Shown: in pieces, positions 36,563 through 46,315 of the stretch
How positions within the stretch are numbered: the first letter of the stretch is position 1
How the letters are laid out: each line of letters begins with the position of its first letter
NCBI GenBank assembly: GCA_037127255.1
Contig: JBANSL010000004.1
Span: forward strand, 34,869,467 to 34,933,466
Length of the DNA stretch: 64,000 nucleotides
Source: Persicaria tinctoria
Lineage: Eukaryota > Streptophyta > Magnoliopsida > Caryophyllales > Polygonaceae
Reading direction: 5' to 3'
Program-made: the position numbers and the translations under genes
The notes under the pieces: model-generated
What the model was told of the DNA's origin: nothing
Seen by the model: the letters and a program-made list of their open reading frames with translations, nothing else
The model's database searches: none

Positions 36563-37457
36563 CTGCAACATCTCCGACATCTGTTCTGGCTCCGAATCAG
36601 AAAAAGAAGCTGCCTTTCCCCACAAAATCTCCAAAGGACCCGGTAGAAAAGAAATTTCAGCGCTTCATCGAAATGCTTCAGAAGCTCAACGTCACCATCC
36701 CCTTCACAGAAGCTCTCAATGAAATGCCATCTTATGTCAAGTTCCTGAAGGAGATTTTGAGCAAAAAGCGATCAATGGCGGAAATCACAGAGGAGTGCAG
36801 CCATCTGGACATATTGGAAAAAAGGCCGGATCCAGGTAAGTTTGCTATAACTATTGGGTTTGGTCCATACAAAATTAATGCTTTATGTGATCTTGGAGCT
36901 AGTGTGAGTATAATGCCTTTAACAATTTGGTCCAAAATTAAGATAGGTGCCCTAGAGCCTGTGGATGCTAGACTTTACATGGCCAACAACACGGTGGTCA
37001 TTCCAACAGGCATGGTGGACAATGTGCCAGTACAAGTAGGTAAATTCTTTGTCCCTGCTGATTTCCTAGTTGTTGATATGCAAGAGGATCCTGCTTGTCC
37101 AATTATTCTAGGAAGGCCCTTCTTGGCGACGGTGGATGCCAACATAAGCATAAGGAAAGGAATGCTCACCTTCAACATCAGCGATGAGGTAATTGAGTAT
37201 TCCTTTAATAAAACTGAAAGGCATACAGGTCCAATGGAAGAGGTCAAATCTACCTCAGCTGGCTACATCACCTGCGGGGAACCCAAGGTCAGAAATATGA
37301 CCCCTGAGGAGCTGGAAAAGAGGGACATGGAGGCCCGGGTGGAGGAGATCATGGCAATCCTCAAAGAGAACACAGAAAATCCAATCGACACAGACCAAGG
37401 TAAGTCGTTATGGATTAATTATTTTTCGGATGCTTTGACAGGAACTAAGTATGGGGT

Positions 37458-37982
37458 CAAGATCGACCAAGACTCCTCGACATCGAGGACCCTAGTCGAT
37501 ATCGACCAGACCAAGGAGCCTCCACCAGCACCAGCCTCGTCGAGCAGCCAGACGGAAGCAGAACCCTACTCGACCTCGAGTAGACTCGTCGAGATCGACC
37601 ACCACTCGGCCAACTCGACTTCGCCTTCCTCGACGCTGACGACTCCAGAACCAGAACCCTTGTCGATCTCGAGTACGCTACTCGATGTCGACCAACTTCA
37701 GCATCCTCGGGCACCGTCTTCCTCGACACAGACTCCACCAGACGGACCAAGCTCGTCGATCTCGACTAAGCTTGTCGAGATCGACCACCACCCGGCTCCA
37801 CCAGTTTCTTCCTCCTCGACGCTGGAGCCACTAGGAGCGGAGCCCTACTCGAGATCGAGTAGCCTTGTCGAGATCGACAAGCCTTGCCCTTCATCGACTT
37901 CCGCATCCTCGAGCAGACCACCACCAGAACCTGCAGACTCGTCGAGATCGACTAGCCCTAGTCGAGATCGACCAAACACTGT
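37458..37982 (+). repeat. TCGA-NN-TCGA palindromes in gag, C-side cluster
   Basis: At least ten units, most as inverted pairs: an arm read as S-x-S-S/T, then a second arm about 4-9 nt later read as L-V-E-I-D. Examples are 37571-37600, 37660-37692, 37756-37782 and 37853-37880. They are the same DNA cassette as in the LTRs, here kept in one reading frame without breaking the ORF. Confidence 0.93.
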
Positions 37983-38310
37983 GGTCCCCGATTCCGTCTC
38001 TGCAAAGGTAAGCCAAGGTATGGATCTTTCTTCTCCTATTTCCCTTGAAGATTTATCTATACATGGGAGAGGTTTGCCTTGGTATGTGCGGTTGTGCAGG
38101 ATATCCAATGATGAGCCCAAGGAGTATGAAGTTGGAGACAAGCTTTATGTCTCTAAATCAAAGGATCATTGGTTCCCCAACAAATTTAACAAGAAGCGGA
38201 TGGGGCCTTTCGTGGTGAACAAGATCCATTCTGGAGGATTACAGCTGATGGACAAGAATGGAATCCTATTTGAGGCCCAAGCTACATGGGCCCTGCAAAT
38301 GCGACCTTGA

Positions 38311-39792
38311 GCTAAATAGAAAAGTCGTCCTAGCGACTATAAAATCTAGAGCTTGTACATAGACTTTTTAGGACTTTTGAGACTTTGTTGCTTTTTGTTT
38401 TTTGGTTTTGAACTTTTAGTTTTTCTATTGTGGGTATATGTCTTCTACACTTTTCAGGTCCATGGATAGAAGCAAGCTATATTCATACTCGGCCCAGGAG
38501 GTGCTTCCATTCAAAATTTTGAGGCCCTGCACACCTGTCTGTGAGTTTCTTTCTTTACCCTTGTTTTTATACAGTGAGGACACTGTAATGTTTAAGTATG
38601 GGGTAGGGGAAGGGCTTACTTTGTGCATATTTGATTTATTTGACATTACTTGTGCATTATTTCATAAAATTGCTACATGGCTATTTTGGAATGCATTATT
38701 GATTTATGTGCTTATATGCATGGTTTCCAAAATTTGAGAAAAATGACCCCCATTTGAAATTTTTGATAAATGTCATGGAAGCTTTATTGAACTCGACGAT
38801 GCAAAATTGGATTCATTATAGATATATCATGAAATTACCTAGTAAAGGGAAGTCACAATGAAGTGCATTATTTTATTGAAAACCATGAAAGGGGGTAAAA
38901 TTTGAAGTTGCTTTTGACATGTTGCATGATAAGATGTGGGAGGACTTTATATTTCCATATAATGCTCACATTGTTTATAATCCTAGCCTTACCTATGCTT
39001 ATGCATTACACAAAGCCATATTATGCCTTATTTCAATTATTGCTCCACATGATCTAAATATTACCATTCATTACCTTATCCGGGGATTATGTTGAGAATG
39101 ATGTTACATTATGGAGATGTTATATGGTGTTTGTGTTGTTATTATCATTATTGGAGTATGGAAGGAAATTGTTTGAAATATATGGAAAATTTAATGAGTG
39201 AAAGAAAATCCAATCACCTCAGGAGATAAAGGTAGATTGACCCTGCTCTCTAAGATAATAGTTTGGAGAGATGGGACACATTGTGAGGAGTCCAAAGCAC
39301 TAAGTATCCGGGGCCATTCATGACACCCATGTTTGCGACTCGCGAGAAGGCAGTGCTGAGGTTAGAGAGGTAAAAGCATTATTATTGATAAAAGCATTAT
39401 GAAAGGTGATGAAACTTATGAGAAAGAATGTGGTATGAAATTCAATTTGGAAATACTCCATTTCCCCGGATCATTAGCACCACATTGCCAAAAATTGCCC
39501 ACCTTTTGCCTTTTACCAATCTACTCCTTCATGAGCTTAAATTAAAGTCCTCTTGATTATTGTTGCTTTGTCACACGAATGAATGTTTTGCATAACCCTC
39601 CTTTTGTGAGTAGATGTTGCTTTTGTATAATTGCACATGCATGGATCTGTGACATAAGTACCTTTTCGATGATGGTAATTGACTGCAGGGTTATATGAGA
39701 ATGAATCTAAAATGTTGAGAGTTTTGAATTCTTCCCCTGAATGACAAATAAAAGTATTGCTTGAGGACAAGCAAGCTTAAGTATGGGGTGTT
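38311..39792 (+). other. TR-GAG element 3' non-coding interior
   Basis: 1.48 kb between the end of the polyprotein and the 3' LTR. I find no RT, RNase H or integrase motif in any frame. A purine-rich TTTAAGTATGGGGTAGGGG at about 38591 duplicates the wording of the genuine polypurine tract (TTAAGTATGGGGTG, 39778-39790). Confidence 0.7.
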
Positions 39793-41921
39793 TGTTGTGA
39801 GCCTAATCTGCCATGTTTTACAGTAACTTTTATATCGATTTCTGCATACATTTCATGCATTTGGGCTAAGATAGTACAGAATATATGTAGTTTATGTTTA
39901 TTTGCCAAATTATGGAATCTACACCAGTTTCTGTTTAAATCGTAGAATTCGAGGCATTTTACAGCAATTCTAAGGAAGGTCGGAAAAGCTCAGAAATCCA
40001 CTACAGAAGTCCAAGGTCAAAGAAGCAGCAGAACCAGTCGAATCGAGCTGAGAACCCAGGCTACTCGATCTCGACGAGCATGTCCGAGCACTGCCTTGTC
40101 GACTAGGAGCAGTGTCGAGAGCCAGACCAACCCAGCTCCGAAAGTCTACTCGATCTCGACAAAACCTAGTCGAGATCGACGAAGCCCAGTACCACACCCG
40201 GAGTCGACAAGGAGAAGAGCCGAGTACGAGAAGCCGAGCACAATCCTACTCGACCTCGACGAAACCCTGGTCGAGATCGACGAGCCACAAAGTGCCTCCG
40301 AGTCCGTGCCGAAGTGAAGTTGCTCGACCAAGAAGTCCACACCCCAACTCGACGAACCCTTGTCGAGATCGACTAAGCCCAGAGACCAGACCCAGGCTTG
40401 TCGAGCACACCTACCCGAGATGACCTAGTCGACGGATCAATTCTACTCGAGGTCGACTAGAGCTACTAGAGGTCGACGAGCGCCAGGAGCCAAGTCCGAG
40501 CCATATCGAACACCAGTTAGCCGAGACAACGAATCCTAGTCGAGGTCGACAAAGCTGTTGTCGACGTCGAGTAGACCAGTTTCCAGCAACAAGTCGACTT
40601 GAGCAGTCCGAGTAGACTTGGAATCCTTCGGCATGAAGGAATCCGAGAATGGCCGAGATCTATCCAAATTTGATCAAGATCTATCGTCATGGAAGGGAGA
40701 TCTATCAAGCCATGAAGACTGACCTATTTAGATTTATCTTTTCCCTTTTAGATTTATTTCCCTTAAGCAATTTATTTATCTTTTACGCTTTTAGATATAA
40801 ATTTTAGATATAGATAGAAGATTCTATCCTTGATTAGCAAGGAATAGAAGGCTATAAATAAAGCCCTAGGGGCTGGTTTTTTATTCATTCAATTTTCAGA
40901 GAGAGACAAGTAGTTCCACAGAGAAGTTTTAGGAGTTCTAAAGTTTTTAGCGTTTTGGCTTTCTACGAAAGTTGATTGTCAGGATTGTAAAAGCTTTGAA
41001 TTTAGTTTTAATGCAAGTTTCTTTTTATACATCAATGTCTGCGATTGCGATGGGGTGAGCCCGACGGTGGCCATGTGAGGTGATGCGGTAAAGGTCAGAT
41101 CTTTTTATGCAATTCGTCTTCTATCCCTATAAGCATGATTCTTTTGTGAGAGTTGAAGGTGATCCTTGTTTGTGTTATTGAAGCGAAAGTGATCTTAATA
41201 CAACTTGGATTAATTATGTGAAAAGGGTTAGATAACAATTAGGGTTTATGCGAAAGCCTCTATTTGCCTATTTGTTAATAACGAAAGTTATTTGATGGAA
41301 AGCATGATCTTTTGTGCCTTTGTGTGTTACTTTGCATGGTTATCGTTGTGGTGTTGATACCCTGGCTTTGGAAGTCTTTTATTATATTGATTTATTTTCG
41401 TCGGAAATCTGAGTTTGGGTTCGAAAATTTGCATTTTAAAGTTTCTGTTTCCAGTCGACATAGAGTAGTTCTCTTCGATCTCGAGTAGGACCTTGTCGAG
41501 ATCGAGTAGGGCTCGTCTAGGTCGAGTTGAGTTTTCTCCTGTTGTCGACTTTCAAGTTTTTGTCGATTTGTTGGTAGTCGATCTCGAGTAGTTGTTGGTC
41601 GAGATCGAGTACGCCTTTTTGCTTTGCATTACTTGCTGCTTTGCTTTGTCTTTTCTGTCCTCGTTCAGTTCATTGCTTTTGTTTATTATTTTCTGTTTTA
41701 TTTCTGTTTCTTTCCTTGTTTCTGTGTTTCTGTCTTTCTGCTGCTTTGTCTGTGAGATTTACAGCTACCTGAGAACTGCTGACGTGCTTCCTCGTGGATT
41801 CGATCCTGACTTTCTCTTACTACGACGGGAGGAAGTCTTGTATTTATTTGCTGAGACAGGGAAGTCAGTCTGATCTTTATTTTATATTTATTTCATACTT
41901 GACCATCCTCTTGCAACAACA
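39793..41921 (+). repeat. TR-GAG element 3' LTR
   Basis: 2129 bp, nearly identical to the 5' LTR. The TATAAATA box is at 40853-40860. It lacks one 21-bp palindrome repeat (junction near 40070) and a 32-bp block (junction near 41052). Most substitutions I noticed against the 5' copy are transitions. Confidence 0.95.
40060..40580. repeat. TCGA-NN-TCGA palindrome cluster, 3' LTR
   Basis: The same series as at 32860-33405 but one unit shorter. A copy broken in the 5' LTR (TCTAGATCGA, about 33091) is intact here (TCGAGATCGA, about 40272), and another is broken only here (CTAGAGGTCGA, about 40467). Confidence 0.93.
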
Positions 41922-41926
41922 ATAAT

Positions 41927-42330
41927 ACCCATTTCAATCGATTTCTTCAATAGCAAAATAATACCCATTGATTTATACACCATTTCCATATACCCATTAT
42001 ATAATTTATTTACCATTTTATAAAACCCTTTTCATTTGTATATATATATTATATATATATGTAATACGAAGTATATATTATACAGTATGTAACTAAAGTT
42101 AAACAAAAAAAAAATTACATACCTCGTACATGAACAGATCGAGAGCTGAGGCCGGACTGATGATCCACCATTGCCAAGCCTTCCAAATTGCAAGTGGATA
42201 TGGAGCTAGAAGACAATATGCAAAGTGGGCCGGCCCCATTAAATACTCTCAACCATAAATATGCAGGGAATGGACGCGTGTCGCCCCATCTGTGGGTACA
42301 GTACAAGCGAATTGAATTTTGACAACATCC
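41927..42330. other. CACTA right interior, no gene
   Basis: AT-rich sequence between the inner LTR element and the subterminal repeats; the former promoter side of the TNP2 gene. No coding sequence is recognised. Confidence 0.5.
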
Positions 42331-42885
42331 GTAATAGCCACGGATTTAGCCACGGATGCAGTCGTCCCTAACGAAGCCCATTAATACCCTTTCATTCTAT
42401 GAGCTTATTGGGCTTTGAATTCTAATAGGCTATTGGGCTTTCACTTCCGGTTTTACTAACACCCTATTGAATGAACATATTCAATCTAAAAAAAATTGAG
42501 AGATACTAAGTCATCCGGCCTATTTAAAACCAAGCCCATATTAAATGGCCAAATGCTTAACGATTGCTGGACCGAATAGCCACGAATTCAGCTATGGATA
42601 TAATATCGTGGCCGGACCATCTTTGAATACAGCCACGAATCTAACGATCGTGGCTATATTCGTGGCTATTTAGTAGTCCAGTCGACCATTCCAGCCACGA
42701 AACCAGCCACGGACATATATTCGTTGCTATTAGCCACGAATTTGAAGAGGTGTCATACCAAGACGCCACCCAGCCACGAAAATAGCAATGGCTATTAATA
42801 GTCGTCGCCAATGTCATTGCTATTGGCCACGAATATAGCCACGCCCAGTATTCGTGGCTAAGTATCCGTTGCTAAATCCTGTTTT
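42331..42885. promoter_or_regulatory. CACTA right subterminal repeat array
   Basis: More than a dozen copies of TAGCCACGAA/TTCGTGGCTA/CGTTGCTA in both senses, matching the left array; likely TnpA-type binding sites by family analogy. Confidence 0.8.
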
Positions 42886-42898
42886 TTTAGTAGTCTTA

Positions 42899-43353
42899 TG
42901 GGAGTAAAGCAGCTGATAAATCATAGTTCCAAAAATTGATAAATCCCCAAACCCTAAATTCCATAATTCATAACGGAATCGAAATCAAACACGTGCCAAA
43001 AAATTAGATACCTTTTGTTCTATAAAACCAACCAACAAACCATCATTCGAAGTTGAAGATCCTACAACTATAATCCCCCAAAATCCCAAATCAAAAACCC
43101 TAAATCCTGAGATTGTAAAACCCTAAAGTTGAAATTGAGAGGAGAGACTTACCTCAAGAGCAAGGGCAGACGTACATTCCTGCCTCCTCCCTCCTGAGAT
43201 CGGTGAGTATAGCTTCTCCTTCCTAGCATAAGGCGTTCTCTCCCTTCGGTTGCAATGGAGTCAAAGGTCTGTGAGTCGCTTCTTTCTTTCCTTTCTTTCA
43301 TCCGTTTTAATTTAACCTCATTGTAACGCTTATTCTTAACAAACCAACCGAGG
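42899..43353. other. MULE right interior, no gene
   Basis: AAACCCTA-rich sequence with wording typical of a plant 5' UTR or promoter ('aaaccctaa' words at 42950, 43090 and 43120). No ORF of note. It could be captured host promoter DNA. Confidence 0.35.
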
Positions 43354-44823
43354 GGTATTTGGAAAAAAAATCACAAACCTTAGGGGTATATGGCAAATTA
43401 TCCAAAAGTTTTGTATACCTGGTGAATTTGATTTTACCTCAAGGGCACCAAACGAAAATTCCGTTATTATGATTATTGCGGATATATGAATTCTATGAAC
43501 ATATGAGTGTGGCTAAATGGAACGATGAGAATGATGTTGTCTTGCGGAATGTGGTAATGTGGATAATAGTAGAACTTGATGGAATGACGATTGCGATATT
43601 GTTGCTATCCTCCTTGAATGACGTATGCTTTAAGTGCTTGAATGATTAGACATAGACTTATATATGTGTTATGATATGTATCTAGGTGATACTTTGTGAT
43701 TATGATTTATGTGTGTCGGACCTTCTATTATGTTGTTCTACATAGCCAGGTAAGTCTCTTTGGAGCATACTTAGATCGACAAAGGGAACTCTCTGTCTTA
43801 TGTGCATGATATACTAGGTGCTTGCATTCACGATCAACATGCCATGCAGTATCATGCTAGGTTACATTGACCATTGAGCATTCTATTTCTTCATGCATGT
43901 GTAAACAGAATGGCCGTTATTTGTGAAGTATCTAGGGTCTTTGCTAGGGTCATAGGATGGCCCAGTCTCATCGGGGTTGTCCTGAGTCGTTCGAGTCTTA
44001 ATTATCACTTTACTAGTACTTTACTCATTACTCTTATTTTACCTTTCACATTATATTATTCGTTTTCTCCTTTAAGTCCACATTCATGATTATTAAAAAT
44101 ACATGCAAACATGGGGCCGGGTACCAATACGGACCTCGCCCCATTTATGAATTGGAATGCATTTGCAAGCTTGCCAATCTCCGCCCTATCGGAAAGGGGG
44201 GCGGTGGTTAGGAAGCGGGATATACCACTTGGTATTCTGTATTAAGGCCTTTATTATTATTATTATGCACTTGAACTTAGGGGCATGCTAGTGTGTTAAT
44301 ATTCCGTCTTGCATCTAGAAGAATGATTATTAGGTATAGCGTATGTGTGTGCTTAGGGCAGCGGAAAGAGCAGGTGGGCGTCATCTGATCCCGCTCACCA
44401 TTAACATTTTTAGGTATCTATTACGCTTATCACTATTGTTGCTTATTGGCTCCATGACGGCGGGGTCTAACATGGCGGAAAGAGAGAATCGAGACTCTGC
44501 CTTCACCAATTTATTAAAAGTCAGGTTTTGGATATTTTGATCAAGTTTTGACCTGGCTCTGCCGTGGCACTCTTATGTATGATATGAAAACTTTCTTGGG
44601 TGTATGATCAACGAATTTCACGACTTAGGTCATAGGGCAGGTACAGGGGACTTGTTCCGGGGATTTCAACGATCCCTCTCGGCTTTTTGGTGTGAAATCC
44701 CACTTTCAATGCAAAATTGTTGATTTCAAACCTTCAACCTTTACTCGGGGCGCAAGATCCTAACGAGGGGTTTCATCTCTCGAAACGTAAACCGGGAATT
44801 ATAATCTCAGGTCGTTGCAAAGG

Positions 44824-44835
44824 TGGTATCAGAGC
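44824..44835 (+). other. Primer-binding site, tRNA-iMet type, of the Gypsy LTR
   Basis: TGGTATCAGAGC is an exact match to the plant tRNA-iMet complement, 4 bp after the LTR end at 44819. It proves this is the 5' LTR of a plus-strand element. Confidence 0.93.
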
Positions 44836-45094
44836 TAGGTTTTGCAAACTGAGTATGATAGGTTGAAGTAGTTTTGACAAGTGGCCCAATGGTTTCAAAT
44901 GGTTTTGGAAAATGTTTTCAAAAGAGCTAAACGAATTTAATTGGACCTAACGCTAGACTAACCAACCTTTAGGATCAAACTCGTGGGTAGAGACCCAAGT
45001 GATGGACATTCCTTATGGATGTAGAATTCGGGGAACGATAGGCAAAATACTAGGTTTCTTTTATAGACGGGTTTCGAAGACTCTCTTTTTCTTT
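44836..45094 (+). other. Remnant of Gypsy internal region
   Basis: Sequence following the primer site. No gag is recognisable; it is cut off by the reversed LTR fragment that begins near 45095. Confidence 0.45.
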
Positions 45095-46262
45095 CCATCA
45101 AATAACTTTCGTCATTAACAATTAAGAATATAGAGGCTTTCATATAAACCCTAATTGTTACTATCTTTTTCACATAATTAATCCAAATTCATATTAAGAT
45201 CACTTTCGTTTCAATAATACAAATAAGGATCACCTACTACTTTCATAGAAGAATCATGCAAATTAGGGATAGAAGATGAAATCGCATATAAAAATCATAC
45301 CTTTGATACATAACCCTACATGGCTACAGTCGGGCTCACCCCGACCCTAGAAGTAGGGTGACTACTCGCTTCTCATTATTGTAACAAACATCAAAATCAT
45401 AAGGGAAATAACTAATTGCATTAAAATAAACGAAAGCTTACAACCGAACAAAGCCACAAAACGCTCTCGCTCCCACAACTCATATCGGCCCAAGCTCTCT
45501 CTCTCCTACTCTCTATATTATTTGACTATGTAAACACAATTGCTTCTGTGCTGGAATGTCTAAAATCTCATCCTCTAGGGCTTTATTTATAGGCTACGAT
45601 CCTTGTTATCCAATGAAGGAGCAATTCTATCTCTATCTATTTCTATCTATCTAAACCCTAATGATAAATGTTTGATAAATAAATAAAATAAAACAATTAA
45701 AATTCCCCTAAGTAAAAGTGGGAGTTAACTAAGTCGGATAAAGTCTTCCATGTAGATAAAAACATCTCGTGCCTTGGTGTGGAAGTAATGGCCAACTCGG
45801 ATTCCTACTCGAAATCGACTCGGACTCCTATTGGACATCACTCGATATCGACCAAGATAAGTCGATATCGACTCGGTATTCTCAGCTCGCTCAATCTCAG
45901 CTTCTGGAGGTGATGTCGACTAGGTCTCCACTCGATATCGACCATGTTAGGTCGATATCGACTCCTTCCTTCTACTGGTAGATTTATGTCCTTTGGCACT
46001 CGATTTCTAGGGCTCTTCTCTAGTCGATATCGACCATCTGTACTCGACATCAACTGCTCTAGACAGTTTTCTCCTCTTTTCCGAATTGCTCGTAAAATGT
46101 CTCGATTTATGCAAAATTAAACAAGAACTCGTGTAGATCTCTATAATTGCAAATAATCATAAACTACATAATTCCTGCATTATTCTAACCCCCGAAATAT
46201 AAAATATGTACAGAAATCGATATAAATGTTAATGCAAAACATGGAAAATTAAGTGCACATCA
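45095..46262 (-). repeat. LTR fragment related to the TR-GAG family (TCGATATCGA subtype)
   Basis: On the minus strand it starts TGATGTGCACTTAATTTTCC at 46262. It then follows the same order as the 32594 LTR: ACATTTATATCGATTTCTG, palindrome cluster (46035-45830), TATAAATA box (45591-45584), then GGTGAGCCCGAC, AACAATTAGGG and AACGAAAGTTATTTGATGG (about 45100). The distal part is missing. Its palindromes are mainly TCGATATCGA rather than TCGAGATCGA, so it is a separate, older subfamily. Confidence 0.8.
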
Positions 46263-46269
46263 ACTCTAA

Positions 46270-46315
46270 GCATCCATGGTTGAATGGTTAAAGCGCAAAA
46301 CTCATAATTGGCGAA
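46270..46315 (+). pseudogene. trnI-CAU: Plastid trnI-CAU fragment (NUPT scrap)
   Basis: GCATCCATGG, then TTGAATGGTTAAAGCGC and ACTCATAATTGGCGAA, match the first about 46 nt of chloroplast tRNA-Ile(CAU), including the CAT anticodon, with roughly three mismatches (from memory of the plastid gene). The 3' half is missing and the sequence passes straight into Gypsy LTR DNA. It is a tiny plastid insertion or filler DNA at a repair junction. Confidence 0.75.

Larger units (their letters stand above)
34858..38310 (+). pseudogene. Gag-protease polyprotein fused to an integrase-tail-like module, 4 stops
   Basis: A single frame of 1151 codons with stops at 35353 (TGA), 35665 (TGA), 36013 (TAA) and 36130 (TAA), and no frameshift. 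In order: coiled-coil N-terminus (residues 20-80), Retrotrans_gag core (TWAQVEQEFLNKFFQP, about residue 180), CCHC knuckle (CIECGSQRHTTPEC, about residue 340), retropepsin-like protease (ALCDLGASVSIM, about residue 678; PIILGRPFLATVD, about residue 747), a long S/T/P-rich region with repeated L-V-E-I-D cassettes, and a C-terminal module (GPFVVNKIHSGGLQL) like the GPF tail of Gypsy integrases. Gag would build particles and protease would mature them; replication would need RT supplied in trans. From 36169 to the end the frame is open for 713 codons. All four stops are consistent with C-to-T or G-to-A transitions. Confidence 0.9.
32594..41921 (+). mobile_element. Non-autonomous Ty3/Gypsy-type LTR element (TR-GAG-like), TSD ATAAT
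   Basis: LTRs are at 32594-34774 (2181 bp) and 39793-41921 (2129 bp), both TGTTGTGAGCC...TTGCAACAACA, with perfect 5-bp duplications ATAAT at 32589-32593 and 41922-41926. A tRNA-Asp-type primer site is at 34778 and a purine tract AAGTATGGGGTG directly before the 3' LTR. The 5.0-kb interior encodes gag, CCHC knuckle and protease, then a fragment resembling an integrase C-terminal module; RT, RNase H and the integrase core are absent. The LTRs differ by two deletions and roughly 1-2% substitutions (estimated by eye), so insertion is recent. It matches the TR-GAG class of plant elements. Confidence 0.95.
24622..42895 (-). mobile_element. CACTA (En/Spm) element, 18.3 kb, carrying a nested LTR element
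   Basis: The left end is CACTACTAAAAAAAAGGATT and the right end reads AATCCTGTTTTTTTAGTAGTC; the last base should be G and has mutated. The flanks are TTA at 24619-24621 and 42896-42898, the 3-bp duplication expected of CACTA. Both subterminal regions (24640-25060 and 42330-42880) are packed with TAGCCACGGA/ATAGCAACGA words in both senses, as for TnpA-type binding arrays. Two genes run on the minus strand: TNP2-like (29743-32378) and Transposase_24-like (25312-28811). Without the nested LTR element it is about 8.9 kb. Confidence 0.93.
21148..43463. mobile_element. MULE-type element with long TIRs and 9-bp TSD (host of CACTA)
   Basis: The left end (CGGAATTTTCGCCTGGTGCC) and the reverse complement of the right end (CGGAATTTTCGTTTGGTGCC) form imperfect terminal inverted repeats of about 110 bp. 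Shared words include CCCCTGAGG/CCCTTGAGG and CCAGGT. The flanks are TTATTATTA (21139-21147) and TTATTATGA (43464-43472), a 9-bp duplication with one mismatch. The related LTR at 46.5-47.0 kb runs straight through this point, giving the empty site. Without the nested CACTA it is about 4.0 kb. I recognise no MURA transposase, so it is non-autonomous, possibly carrying unrecognised host sequence at 21300-21660 and 42950-43300. Confidence 0.8.
18902..44819 (+). repeat. Ty3/Gypsy (Tekay/Del-like) 5' LTR, split by a nest of elements
   Basis: The LTR starts TGTAAAGGCTCGG at 18902 and ends GGTCGTTGCA at 44819, directly before an iMet primer site. It is interrupted from 21148 to 43463. Rejoined it is about 3.6 kb, long for an LTR. 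Two independent copies support the boundaries. One is a truncated copy at 46316-48598, whose uninterrupted sequence crosses the insertion point. The other is a minus-strand copy ending at 62596, which shares the first 200 bp. The left half contains a three-fold 197-bp tandem repeat. After the primer site only about 150 bp of internal sequence survives. Confidence 0.85.
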
